From CAJXZP01 sp963974475 (GTDB lineage Bacteria > Bacteroidota > Bacteroidia > Flavobacteriales_G > Salibacteraceae): 26,138 nucleotides of DNA. Made by a program: the position numbers and the translations under genes. Under the pieces are notes generated by a model that made no database searches, was not told the DNA's origin, and saw only the letters and a program-made list of their open reading frames with translations. Each line of letters begins with the position of its first letter. Position 1 is the stretch's first letter. The stretch covers positions 1 to 26,138 of the forward strand of contig CAXBCR010000033.1 of the NCBI GenBank assembly GCA_963974475.1, given 5' to 3'. This document shows, piece by piece, positions 14,537-22,381 of this stretch.

Positions 14537-15973
14537 TTACGATAAAAGTGCTACCGCTTCGTTAATTAAATCCATTAAAAAGTCGGGTTGTGCAAAACCT
14601 AAATACATGGTTAAACCAATGAGGAATAATTGACTTAAACTTTCCCATTTAGAGACCAATTTTGTAGCGTTGATATCCACTTGCGTCATGTTTTTGGGCG
14701 TGATAAAAATCAATCGCAATACGTTGTCAGCTAACGTGTACATAATAAGTGCAAGCATGAGCATTACCGTTATGACTAACCAAATATGGCCACCTACGAT
14801 GAATGATTTAAAAATGAGGAACTCACTTACAAATAACCCAGATGGTGGAAAACCCACAATAGAAAGCAACCCGAGAATAAGTACCAATCCGCCCGCAGGG
14901 TTTAGGTAAAGATATCCTCCCGCTTGGTCTAACAGTTTAGTTTTAAATGTGTAAGCTACTTGGCCCAATTGGTAGAAAATACCTGCTTTCACAAAAGAGT
15001 GAAAAATAATGTGGAGAATTGCTGCAATGTATCCGGCTTTTGAGCCCATTGAAATAGCGAGGGTAATTAACCCGGCATGTTCCATACTGGAATACGCGAA
15101 TATTCGTTTGTAATTTTTTACGCGTATTAAGTAGGACGCAGCAAAGAAGATAGAAGCGAATCCAACAATCATCAAAATGTGATTCATCCACGGTTGAATT
15201 TCAGCGTGCGAGAACGCAACGTAAAACCTAAAAATAGCTAGGAATCCAGCATTCATTAAAACACTTGAAAACATAGCCCCTACAGGCGATGGAGAAGTGT
15301 CTTTGGCATCAATATCTACCGAGAACATGGGGAATATGCCCATTTTCACACTAAAACCAGTCAAGATGAATAAGAAACTTGCTTTGAGCCAAATAGGGTC
15401 TAACAAACTCGCTACTTTTTGAATTTCTTCGAACGATAGTTCTACTTCACCTAATTCTTGTAATCCGATACTCAAAAACAAAATACCTGCAAAAGCAAGC
15501 GCAATAGATATGGAAGCCACAAAGATGTATTTCCATACGGCTTCTAATGCAAACTTGTTTCGGTCATGGTAAATTAATATAGAACCGGTGAGGGTAGTGG
15601 CTTCTACAAATGCCCACAATAATCCAAAATGGTTGGTTAGATTTAAACCTACCAAAGCGCCAAGAAACAGTACGTATGCCGCATTGTGGTTGGCTACATT
15701 ACTTGGATATTCTTTCCGTTTGTAGGCGTAAAAGCGGTATTGACTAGCGGTAAAAAAGCCTAATAAACCTAAAATGAAAAGAAAAATTATGCCTAATGCA
15801 TCTGGAGTGAAAAACACCAATTGTGTTTCGCCTAAGTGTTGGTATTCATATACCGAAAAGGCAGCCACCAGCAAACTATATACAATAGAAATGAGGTGAT
15901 TATATTTGTTTATGCGCACTGTATAAGCTAATACCGCTGCAATAAATGTGATGATGATAAATGATATAAACAT
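14537..15973 (-). CDS. HyfF/NuoN-like ion-pumping membrane subunit
   Basis: A 478-residue protein with about 14 membrane helices, of the Mrp-antiporter-like family that forms proton channels in complex I and hydrogenase 4. Pumping residues are partly present: E124 (AFVEATTLTG), K148 (VWKYIFVAS), K210 (GFSVKMGIFP) and a late lysine in HSFVKAGIF. The segment after K210, in relatives P-[MF]-H-x-W-x-P-D, reads PMFSVDIDAKD, so the conserved histidine and tryptophan are gone. FPPSGLFVSEF late in the protein is a family signature. It is the third proton-channel-like subunit of the operon, with short spacings on both sides. Confidence 0.88.
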   Translation of the reverse strand: MFISFIIITFIAAVLAYTVRINKYNHLISIVYSLLVAAFSVYEYQHLGETQLVFFTPDALGIIFLFILGLLGFFTASQYRFYAYKRKEYPSNVANHNAAYVLFLGALVGLNLTNHFGLLWAFVEATTLTGSILIYHDRNKFALEAVWKYIFVASISIALAFAGILFLSIGLQELGEVELSFEEIQKVASLLDPIWLKASFLFILTGFSVKMGIFPMFSVDIDAKDTSPSPVGAMFSSVLMNAGFLAIFRFYVAFSHAEIQPWMNHILMIVGFASIFFAASYLIRVKNYKRIFAYSSMEHAGLITLAISMGSKAGYIAAILHIIFHSFVKAGIFYQLGQVAYTFKTKLLDQAGGYLYLNPAGGLVLILGLLSIVGFPPSGLFVSEFLIFKSFIVGGHIWLVITVMLMLALIMYTLADNVLRLIFITPKNMTQVDINATKLVSKWESLSQLFLIGLTMYLGFAQPDFLMDLINEAVALLS

Positions 15974-15978
15974 TGGTA

Positions 15979-16620
15979 TCAGTCTTTAAGTTCTGTTAAA
16001 TAATCAGTTTCCATGTTTTGAAAGAATTGCCCTACACGGTTTAAGAACACACCAATCATCAGTACAGATGAAAAAATATCCATCAAAATGGCAGCATTCA
16101 CAATCATTGGCATTTCGCTACCCACGGCTAACGCCAGAAGGAAAATACCGTTTTCTATCACCAAGAAACTAATCAAGTGAATAATGGCGTTTTTGTTAAC
16201 AATAATGTAAATCAACCCAATAATAATGGATGAAATAGCCGCTGCGAAATACTTGATTTCAAGATGCGTATCATGTAAATCAACCGATACCAAAAAGCTA
16301 AGTCCGATAACGGCCGTGGTGATAATCACCAAATTGAACCCTTTATTGATACGATGAGAGCTACTATTTTTTAATGTAAAAATTCGGTTTCTTTTACTGA
16401 TTCTGTACAGCATAAAAGGAACAATGAGAGCTTTAAAAACCAAGGTTTCCAATAAGATAAAACCAAAATGGATAATGTCTAATTCATGCAATTCAATAAT
16501 GGCAATTCCAAAAAGAACAAGCCCTTGAACGCCAATTAAATTGATGTAGTTTTTGATGTGTACCGATAACGCTAAATAGATGAGCGTTATCAGAAATATG
16601 ATAATTAATAAAACGTCCAT
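15979..16620 (-). CDS. HyfE/NuoK-like membrane subunit
   Basis: A 213-residue, almost wholly hydrophobic protein with about six or seven helices. Its length and layout fit HyfE of hydrogenase 4, whose C-terminal half is NuoK-like. Membrane-buried acidic residues of the proton path are visible as E58 in FILLETLVFKALIVPFML and E156 in FLVIENGIFLLAL. The hydrophilic stretch KRNRIFTLKNSSSHR links two helical halves. It starts one base after the HyfF stop region and ends one base before the HyfC-like gene, so the genes are translated together. No key residue appears missing. Confidence 0.87.
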   Translation of the reverse strand: MDVLLIIIFLITLIYLALSVHIKNYINLIGVQGLVLFGIAIIELHELDIIHFGFILLETLVFKALIVPFMLYRISKRNRIFTLKNSSSHRINKGFNLVIITTAVIGLSFLVSVDLHDTHLEIKYFAAAISSIIIGLIYIIVNKNAIIHLISFLVIENGIFLLALAVGSEMPMIVNAAILMDIFSSVLMIGVFLNRVGQFFQNMETDYLTELKD

Positions 16621-16621
16621 A

Positions 16622-17533
16622 TTAAATAGTTTGAGTGATTATGATTACTACAAAAAATGCCAATAGTGCAATGCCCGATAAAGTGATGATAAACTGCGGA
16701 TTGTACGTCATTTTTAGACGTGCTTTAAAACTTTCCATAAATCCTACGGTGATAGCGAAAAGCATCTGCACCACAACAAATAATAAAGCCGATAAAGGAA
16801 TGCCTAATTCAATTGGCGAAATGAGTAAGTTGGCCATTAAGCCTCCAAATACCGCAAATTTTAAGGCTCCAGCCAAATGGATGATAGCCATATCAAACCC
16901 ACTGTTGTCAAGCACCATAACTTCGTGAACCATGGTAAGCTCTAGGTGTGTTTTGGGGTCATCTACCGGTAGGCGACTATTTTCTATCAACGCTATTTGA
17001 ATTAATACAAATACGGCAATGATGACAAACAACCACGCCACGTAATCATCTAAATGAAAATGCGTGAACATGTCGTGAAATGAAGTGAATCCACTGAGTA
17101 ATGCGATGGCACTAATAATGATGAAAAACGCGGGCTCCACAAGTAGCGAATACAAGGCTTCTCTGTTGGCACCCATGCCTTCAAAACCACTACCGGTGTC
17201 GAGTGCACCAATAATCATGATGAATTTACCCATGGCTAACATGTACGCAAAAAATAGAAAGTCGCCTTGAAAAGAAATAAGTCCATTTTGGTAATTTCCA
17301 AACGGAATCATTAATGAAGCGCCAACAATAGAACCGAAATAAACGGTGGGCGCAATTTGAAAAATCCAACTTGTAGTGGTACTATACACACTTCCTTTTT
17401 TGAATAATCTAAAGATGTCGTAATACGGTTGAAAAACCGAAGCCCCTTTACGGCCACTCAGTTTAGACTTGGTCAATGAAACGAGACCAGGAAAAAGAAT
17501 GGCGCTAATGATAATTAATAGAATACTAATCAT
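16622..17533 (-). CDS. HyfC/NuoH-like membrane anchor subunit
   Basis: A 303-residue protein with about eight helices that matches HyfC/HycD, the NuoH homologue joining the membrane arm to the soluble subunits. Family signatures are GRKGASVFQPYYDI at 27-40, GFEGMGANREALYSLLVEPA at about 116-135, and IENSRLPVDDPKTHLE followed by MVHEVM at 183-206. The acidic residues in these loops, which form the E-channel in complex I, are retained. So the interface to the soluble arm seems intact, although that arm has lost most of its redox centres. It is separated from the HyfB-like gene by three bases. Confidence 0.92.
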   Translation of the reverse strand: MISILLIIISAILFPGLVSLTKSKLSGRKGASVFQPYYDIFRLFKKGSVYSTTTSWIFQIAPTVYFGSIVGASLMIPFGNYQNGLISFQGDFLFFAYMLAMGKFIMIIGALDTGSGFEGMGANREALYSLLVEPAFFIIISAIALLSGFTSFHDMFTHFHLDDYVAWLFVIIAVFVLIQIALIENSRLPVDDPKTHLELTMVHEVMVLDNSGFDMAIIHLAGALKFAVFGGLMANLLISPIELGIPLSALLFVVVQMLFAITVGFMESFKARLKMTYNPQFIITLSGIALLAFFVVIIITQTI

Positions 17534-17536
17534 GAC

Positions 17537-19552
17537 TTATATAAATTTTAAATAAGTGAGTAGAAAAATGACCAAGATGAACACCAGCGGATACACTAAA
17601 TAGTGCTGAATTTTCCCGGTCTGTAGCACGGCAAATCGCACCATGATACGTTGGGCGTATTTTCCAATTTTATTGATAAAACCAATCTCAAGTTTATCAT
17701 AAGAGCTGCTTTTGAAACTACGTGCAGGTGGAAAAATGTCTTCTTCTTCAAAATGTTTGTAATGATTATCGGTTTTTACTACCGGGTGTGCTAATTGTTT
17801 GAAATTATCGGCAAATGAGGTAGCGGTATATTGATGTAAAGCCGGGTCGCCCGAAGGGTAGGCACATCCCCAAGTAGGTCCGTAAACTACCTCTGTTTTC
17901 TTTTGCTGCCAGTTTCGTATAATTAGCAACAGTCCAATAATGCCAATCATGATACCACTTGTAATACTTACGCTACTTAAAGTTTGGAAAGTATCGGTAA
18001 CCAAAGCAGTATTTACAGGAGTGAATAATGCAACCACTTCTTGAATAGGTTGAAGCACTATAAAAGGAGCCAATCCAATACCAATAATAGCTGTAGCAAT
18101 AAAGTATTGCGGAATGAGCATGGATGGTTCTACCTCGGTAGCATGAACGGCATGATTACTTCTAGGTGAACCTAAAAATACCATTCCATAAATGCGGGTG
18201 AAATTAAAAACCGCCAAACCACCAATGAGGGCCAAACCAACGATACTCGCTAAAATGGTCAACGAAAAATTCAAATCGGCAGCGGCTAAGCTTTTAAAGA
18301 GTCCGCTGTAAATCAAGAACTCAGAAATAAACCCGTTAAAAGGAGGGAGGCCGCTAATAGCCATGGCACCAATTAGAAAAAACACAGCCGATTTGGGCAT
18401 CCGTTTTATCAATCCGCCCAAACTGTTGAGTTGACGCGTATGCGTGGACTTATAAATAGACCCTGCTCCGTAAAATAAAATTGATTTAAATAACGAGTGG
18501 TTTAAAATGTGAAGTAAACTTCCTGAGAATCCTAAGACAGCCAATAGAGGAATTTGCATTCCAATACCTAGCACGCCTAAGGCCATTCCAATACCTATAA
18601 TACCAATGTTTTCAATACTAGAATAGGCCAATAGCTTTTTGGTGTCTTCTTGCACTATAGACATCATGATACCGAATATTCCGGTAGCTATGGAGATGAT
18701 TAATAGGAAATAACCTACCCACATCAAATCGGTATGCAAACTGATGATGACGCGAAATATGCCGTAAATGCCCATTTTAATCATTACGCCACTCATCACT
18801 CCCGACACGTGCGAAGGTGCCGCAGGGTGGGCGTAAGGTAACCAAGTATGTAGCGGAATAAAACCTGCTTTTAACCCGAAACCAATAAAGAAGATAAGAA
18901 ATAACCAAAAGTTACCGTGAACTCCTAGTATAGCGGTCAACCCTTCGGATGAAAACGCTTGGGCCATAGCGTTAAACGACATTTGGTTGGTAACCATACC
19001 TACGATTACGAATCCAAAAACAAGGAATAAAAACCCGATGTGCATTTGAATCATATAGTTCAAACCAATTTTTAGCACATCTTCTTTTTCGGCATCAAAC
19101 ATTACGAGTAAGAAAGACGAAAGACCCATTAATTCCCATACAATCAAGAAACCTAGTCCATCGCGCACCATCACCACTAATAGCATAGCGAAATAGAGCC
19201 ATAAATAACTAAAGTAATGCACCGAAAACTGATGCACATTTTTGGTCTTGAGGTAAGGCCTTAGGTAACCTTTAGCGTAAACAATTCCGGTAAGAATCGT
19301 GAAATTCACCACCAAAATAAAAAAGGCACTCAGCTTGTCAATAATTAAGCTACCGGGGCTTTCCAGAAATTTAAGGGGTAAATCACCGGTTATTTCTTGG
19401 CCTAGAAATAAAACCTGAATTCCCCAATAACTGGTCATGGCCACTACGGCAGAAACCAACACAAGCGAGAATAATTGCTTATGATTTTTGGGGATAATAA
19501 ACACAAAAAACGATAACGTTAATAGTGTCCAAAATGGTACGAAACTCTCCAT
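17537..19552 (-). CDS. HyfB/NuoL-like ion-pumping membrane subunit
   Basis: A 671-residue protein counted from the ATG at 19552. A longer frame reaches back to a TTG at 19654, but its 34 extra residues are leader-like and lie in a palindrome. About 15 helices of the Mrp-type proton channel are visible, with E140 (IVWELMGLSSF), K228 and H235 (GLKAGFIPLHTWLPYAHPAAPSHVSGVM) and K259 all present. The C-terminal TWGCAYPSGDPALHQYTATSFADNF is characteristic of HyfB/HycC, and a final helix follows. It is the first gene of the seven-gene operon. In hydrogenase 4 this subunit pumps ions at the tip of the membrane arm. Confidence 0.92.
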   Translation of the reverse strand: MESFVPFWTLLTLSFFVFIIPKNHKQLFSLVLVSAVVAMTSYWGIQVLFLGQEITGDLPLKFLESPGSLIIDKLSAFFILVVNFTILTGIVYAKGYLRPYLKTKNVHQFSVHYFSYLWLYFAMLLVVMVRDGLGFLIVWELMGLSSFLLVMFDAEKEDVLKIGLNYMIQMHIGFLFLVFGFVIVGMVTNQMSFNAMAQAFSSEGLTAILGVHGNFWLFLIFFIGFGLKAGFIPLHTWLPYAHPAAPSHVSGVMSGVMIKMGIYGIFRVIISLHTDLMWVGYFLLIISIATGIFGIMMSIVQEDTKKLLAYSSIENIGIIGIGMALGVLGIGMQIPLLAVLGFSGSLLHILNHSLFKSILFYGAGSIYKSTHTRQLNSLGGLIKRMPKSAVFFLIGAMAISGLPPFNGFISEFLIYSGLFKSLAAADLNFSLTILASIVGLALIGGLAVFNFTRIYGMVFLGSPRSNHAVHATEVEPSMLIPQYFIATAIIGIGLAPFIVLQPIQEVVALFTPVNTALVTDTFQTLSSVSITSGIMIGIIGLLLIIRNWQQKKTEVVYGPTWGCAYPSGDPALHQYTATSFADNFKQLAHPVVKTDNHYKHFEEEDIFPPARSFKSSSYDKLEIGFINKIGKYAQRIMVRFAVLQTGKIQHYLVYPLVFILVIFLLTYLKFI

Positions 19553-19651
19553 TTGATAGATAATTTGTAAATAAGAAAATTGATGAAATAAATAATGTGG
19601 CGAACCACGGAAACTAAGGTCCCGAATCCCAATAATTAGTGGGACGGAAAG

Positions 19652-19671
19652 CAAACTAACGCATTAGTTTG
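19652..19671. promoter_or_regulatory. Palindrome ahead of the Hyf-like operon
   Basis: CAAACTAA (19652-19659), CGCA, TTAGTTTG (19664-19671) is an exact inverted repeat about 100 bases upstream of the HyfB-like ATG. It lies 15 bases past the stop of the small gene at 19686. On the - strand its right arm, TTAGTTTG, differs by one base from the TAnnTTTG promoter box. It could be an operator or a terminator. No T run follows it. Confidence 0.45.
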
Positions 19672-19685
19672 GAAATAAAAGGGTA

Positions 19686-20054
19686 TCAGATACGAAACGT
19701 TTCGATAAACGAATAAATATGTTGCGTTCGGATTTTTTTTCCGATAAAGGCATATTCGCCTGAAGGCAAAATGGACGTGAAATCTTTCCAAATAAAGGAT
19801 TGAAAAAGGGCCACAAATAAAACCGCAGTTTGGATGTATTCCTCGTTGGTTTCGGTTTCCTCTTCGGCTAGCAAAAACTCTTTAGCCGGTACATTGTCAT
19901 TTTGATTAGAATGAATTTGAGTACCTACTTCGATTTGTTGAGTCGTATATTCGGTTTCGTGAGCAGGAACAAAGGTAAAAGTTGCATTTCCATAAGCCAG
20001 CACCACGTTCAGCACGAACGCGAACAATATAAAGACTTTGAAAAAAACTTTCAT
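19686..20054 (-). CDS. Small exported protein, function unknown
   Basis: A 122-residue protein counted from the ATG at 20054. An upstream TTG at 20078 would place eight charged residues before the signal. Residues 1-22 form a signal peptide or membrane helix (FFKVFILFAFVLNVVLAYG). A polar, acidic stretch follows (about 45-75, with EEETETNEE). A second hydrophobic segment, TAVLFVALFQSFIW, lies near 78-91, so the protein may be anchored by two helices or by one after cleavage. I recognise no family. It lies upstream of the Hyf-like operon on the same strand, with 133 bases between, so cotranscription is possible. The 12-bp palindrome CGAAACGTTTCG (19693-19704) lies in its last codons. Confidence 0.55.
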   Translation of the reverse strand: MKVFFKVFILFAFVLNVVLAYGNATFTFVPAHETEYTTQQIEVGTQIHSNQNDNVPAKEFLLAEEETETNEEYIQTAVLFVALFQSFIWKDFTSILPSGEYAFIGKKIRTQHIYSFIETFRI

Positions 20055-20378
20055 TTGGTACTTTGATTTGGTGCGCAAATGTAGATAGATATTTGAAAGG
20101 GCAAGAAACTAATCTGTAAAATAATGTTATATTTTTATTAACGATTTTGAGTGGGTAAAAACCCGGTAATAGGTTTAATTTTTGGCGTACTAGCGTAAGT
20201 TTTTTAGAGGAAAAGGGGAGGGAATACCCTGTTTTTATTGGAAAAAACAAATAGCCTACTTATTTCAGTTTTGGAGGATAGAATAAATTCAGGACAAGGA
20301 ATCGAAATAAGCCTAATAAATAGTACATTGCATTCACAAATAAAACAACTCCAAGCAACCAAAGAATGACTAGTGAAA

Positions 20379-20413
20379 TAACCGATATTAAACGACTACA
20401 AACGGTTAGGGCT
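20379..20413. repeat. Left cassette-boundary repeat
   Basis: ACAAACGGTTAGGGCT at 20398-20413 recurs with one mismatch at 25506-25521. Its CGGTTA (20403-20408) pairs with TAACCG at 20379-20384, so the site is also an imperfect palindrome. GTTAGGG resembles the GTTRRRY core of integron attC sites. The next copy lies on the far side of the four-gene operon. Confidence 0.55.
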
Positions 20414-20535
20414 TTTGATTGCGCAGGTTTTGTGAGAGGTCTAAAACTACCGAAACGATGATGTATGTTGACGTAGATGGTAGGGAAGCGATAGAAAAAG
20501 GTTGAATTGAATTAATAAATTAGAAAAATATTTAT

Positions 20536-20573
20536 AACGTGGATATACTTAATATTAACTATATCCGCATGTT
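20536..20573. repeat. Hairpin element, AAC...GTT around an 7-bp stem
   Basis: GGATATA (20541-20547) and TATATCC (20560-20566) pair exactly around a 12-base loop. AAC (20536-20538) and GTT (20571-20573) pair outside, with unpaired bases between the two helices. This two-tier layout recalls folded attC sites, but the outer stem is only three bases. Confidence 0.45.
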
Positions 20574-20692
20574 GTGTGGCATACGAATAAAGAGCCATCG
20601 CACAAATAGCACATTTGGTTTTTGCCGATACGCAAAGACAACCCTGAAAAACCAAAAGAGCTATTTTTTGTCAACGCACGGTTGAGAATAAT

Positions 20693-20722
20693 ATGAAAGA
20701 ATTAAATCAATACTATGACTAA
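20693..20722 (+). other. Nine-codon leader frame overlapping the next start
   Basis: ATG at 20693 opens a frame of nine codons (MKELNQYYD) whose TAA at 20720-20722 lies just past the ATG of the nuclease-like gene at 20715, in a different frame. It could couple or damp translation of that gene, or it could be chance in AT-rich DNA. Confidence 0.3.
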
Positions 20723-21932
20723 AGCAAATAATATACAAGAACAACATACTGCTGGTCCAATTGCCATTGGATTTGATTATCAATTCTATTTGTTTATGTA
20801 TTTAGCTCTTGAACTTGAACCAGGAGAAAAAATCGGTTTTGAGGTTAAAGACGATATTCATATTGATAAAGCAGATGGAACAACGATTTTATTTCAAGCT
20901 AAACACACAGTTCAACACTCAAAAAACCTAACAACATTAGATTCAGATTTATGGAAAACATTAAGTAATTGGGTTGATTTTATTAAAGCAGAAAAAGACA
21001 ATCTTGATTTCCTAAATAAACACTGGTTTATTTTAACAACAAATAAAAGTGATAATAATAATGATTTTCTCAGTTCTCTTTTACTCTTTAAAATAGATAA
21101 TGAAATTGATGCCATTTATAACAAATTAAGAGAGTTAAAAAACAGCACAACAGATAAAAAGCTGAAAAAGTATATTCAAAATGTAATTTCTATTGGCAAA
21201 AAAAAGCTGAAAATATTTTTAACAAAACTGACCATTGATACTGATGCTGATGGTATTATAGCAAAAATAAAAAATCAAATATTAAAAAATACTAGACAAG
21301 AAAAGGAAATAGTAGAAGTTGTATACAATAGTTTATACTCAAACCTACAATCAGCTAAGTACATTGATATCAAGGATAGGAAGAAGTTTGAAATTTCCTT
21401 TAAAGATTTTAATAAAAGATTTGGAGGATGTTTTAAAGTAGCTTTTGAAAACAGACCTTTACCCAAGAGAAAAATTTCTATTCCATTACCTGAAAATATA
21501 GAAAATCAAATATTCATAAAACAATTAATAGAGATTGGTGATATAAAAAAAGGTTCAAATAAAATTGTAGACTATACTTCTAAAATGCTACAAGTTTTGA
21601 ATCACTTTTCATATTGGTTAAATGAAGGTTTTGTGTATCCAACAGAAATGGAGGAATTTGAACAAAATTCCATAGAAATTTGGGAAAATGCTTTTATTGC
21701 TAAATACAGGCAAATAGAAAGAAAGATTGATTCAGGTGATTCTATTGGTGATTTAGAAGATGACATACAATCTCTAGGAATTGATTTGATTGACTTTATT
21801 CGTGAAAAAGATTTATCCTTAATACAAGACCGCTCCTTGGGTATTGAGTTTAGCAATGGTCATTTTTACGCACTATCAGATGAATTGAAAATTGGCTGGC
21901 ATTTTGACTGGGAAAACAAATACAAGAAATAA
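20715..21932 (+). CDS. ABC-3C effector: nuclease-like N-terminus plus C-terminal domain
   Basis: A 405-residue cytoplasmic protein. The N-terminal domain (residues 12-115) has the pattern of Cap4/DUF4297-like PD-(D/E)xK nucleases: a conserved Y22-Q23 start, E43 and D46-D47 in FEVKDDI, and Q61-A-K63-H64 in ILFQAKHT, where K63 would be the catalytic lysine. Such domains cut double-stranded DNA in conflict systems. A charged helical middle follows (about 125-215). The C-terminal part (about 265-400, with HFSYWLNEGFVYPTEMEEFE) fits the C-terminal domain of the effector in ABC-three-component systems. The stop codon shares one base with the next start (TAATG). I infer that it is the DNA-cutting effector of the operon. 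No cleavage evidence exists. Confidence 0.75.
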   Translation: MTKANNIQEQHTAGPIAIGFDYQFYLFMYLALELEPGEKIGFEVKDDIHIDKADGTTILFQAKHTVQHSKNLTTLDSDLWKTLSNWVDFIKAEKDNLDFLNKHWFILTTNKSDNNNDFLSSLLLFKIDNEIDAIYNKLRELKNSTTDKKLKKYIQNVISIGKKKLKIFLTKLTIDTDADGIIAKIKNQILKNTRQEKEIVEVVYNSLYSNLQSAKYIDIKDRKKFEISFKDFNKRFGGCFKVAFENRPLPKRKISIPLPENIENQIFIKQLIEIGDIKKGSNKIVDYTSKMLQVLNHFSYWLNEGFVYPTEMEEFEQNSIEIWENAFIAKYRQIERKIDSGDSIGDLEDDIQSLGIDLIDFIREKDLSLIQDRSLGIEFSNGHFYALSDELKIGWHFDWENKYKK

Positions 21933-22381
21933 TGAAAGAGATATACTATACCTACAATAATGAAGCAATTGCAAGCTGTATTTTTTTATCCTTATTAAGC
22001 AAGGTAGAAAAATTAGACATTGCCCATTCTTGCCTCATTTTACCTTTCTTATTGGATGATAGCACGATTAATTATTTATATCAAAACCAATACAGCGAAT
22101 TGGATTTAAAACAAATAGTTTACGACAAATCTCGATTATTTGCTTCTTTCAATAAACGTTTTACCGCTCTATTACCTATCGCAATTAATTCTCTAATATT
22201 ACTAAGTAAAACTAATCAAATAGAAATAGGTAAAGAAATATCTATGAATTCAGTGTTTAATATTGAGAATAATATGGGAGATAGATTTAATAAGATTGAA
22301 AGTGTTATGCCTTTCTTTTTATCCCTAATTGAAAAATACTCAACAACTCAGCTTTATCAAATTTTAAAAATACAATTATGA
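21932..22381 (+). CDS. ABC-3C middle component
   Basis: A 149-residue, mostly helical protein without signal or membrane segment. Its size and position, between the effector and a DUF3732-type ATPase, fit the middle component of ABC-three-component systems. The sequence also has that look: an N-terminal helix with paired small residues (NNEAIASCIFLSLLS), an LILPFLLDD segment near 36-44, an aromatic F-A-S-F-N-K-R-F stretch near 70, and a helix ALLPIAINSLILL. Middle components are thought to bridge ATPase and effector. I assign it mainly by position and layout, since the family is short and divergent. It is coupled by one base to the gene before and four bases (ATGA) to the gene after. Confidence 0.65.
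   Translation: MKEIYYTYNNEAIASCIFLSLLSKVEKLDIAHSCLILPFLLDDSTINYLYQNQYSELDLKQIVYDKSRLFASFNKRFTALLPIAINSLILLSKTNQIEIGKEISMNSVFNIENNMGDRFNKIESVMPFFLSLIEKYSTTQLYQILKIQL

Larger units (their letters stand above)
20055..20714. other. Gene-poor boundary between core and accessory segment
   Basis: About 660 bases with no gene I can support. Short open stretches exist but lack starts. One, ending in HSQIKQLQATKE at about 20368, may be a decayed coding end. The notable content is two AAC...GTT-flanked inverted structures (20379-20413 and 20536-20573), a CAAC-GCACG-GTTG repeat at about 20672-20684, and a tiny leader frame next to the first accessory gene. To its left the genes are on the - strand with about 40% GC. 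To its right they are on the + strand and far more AT-rich. Confidence 0.6.

Noticed and set aside
12228..19552. Annotation of the - strand cluster as a functional [NiFe] hydrogenase 4 or formate hydrogenlyase
   Set aside because: The large subunit lacks all four NiFe-binding cysteines, the NuoB-like subunit lacks its cluster cysteines, and no hyp maturation, formate dehydrogenase or protease gene is present.
17537..19654. Longer HyfB-like start at the TTG at 19654
   Set aside because: The extra 34 residues are not hydrophobic family sequence, and the codon lies within a palindrome. The ATG at 19552 fits the family start.
20229..20370. Open stretch ending HSQIKQLQATKE as a small gene
   Set aside because: It has about 50 codons after an in-frame stop but no ATG and no family resemblance. 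At most it is a decayed end.
20440..20505. Short frame beginning MMYVDVDGREAIEKG
   Set aside because: It has only 15 codons, no recognisable homology and no leader, so it cannot be separated from chance.
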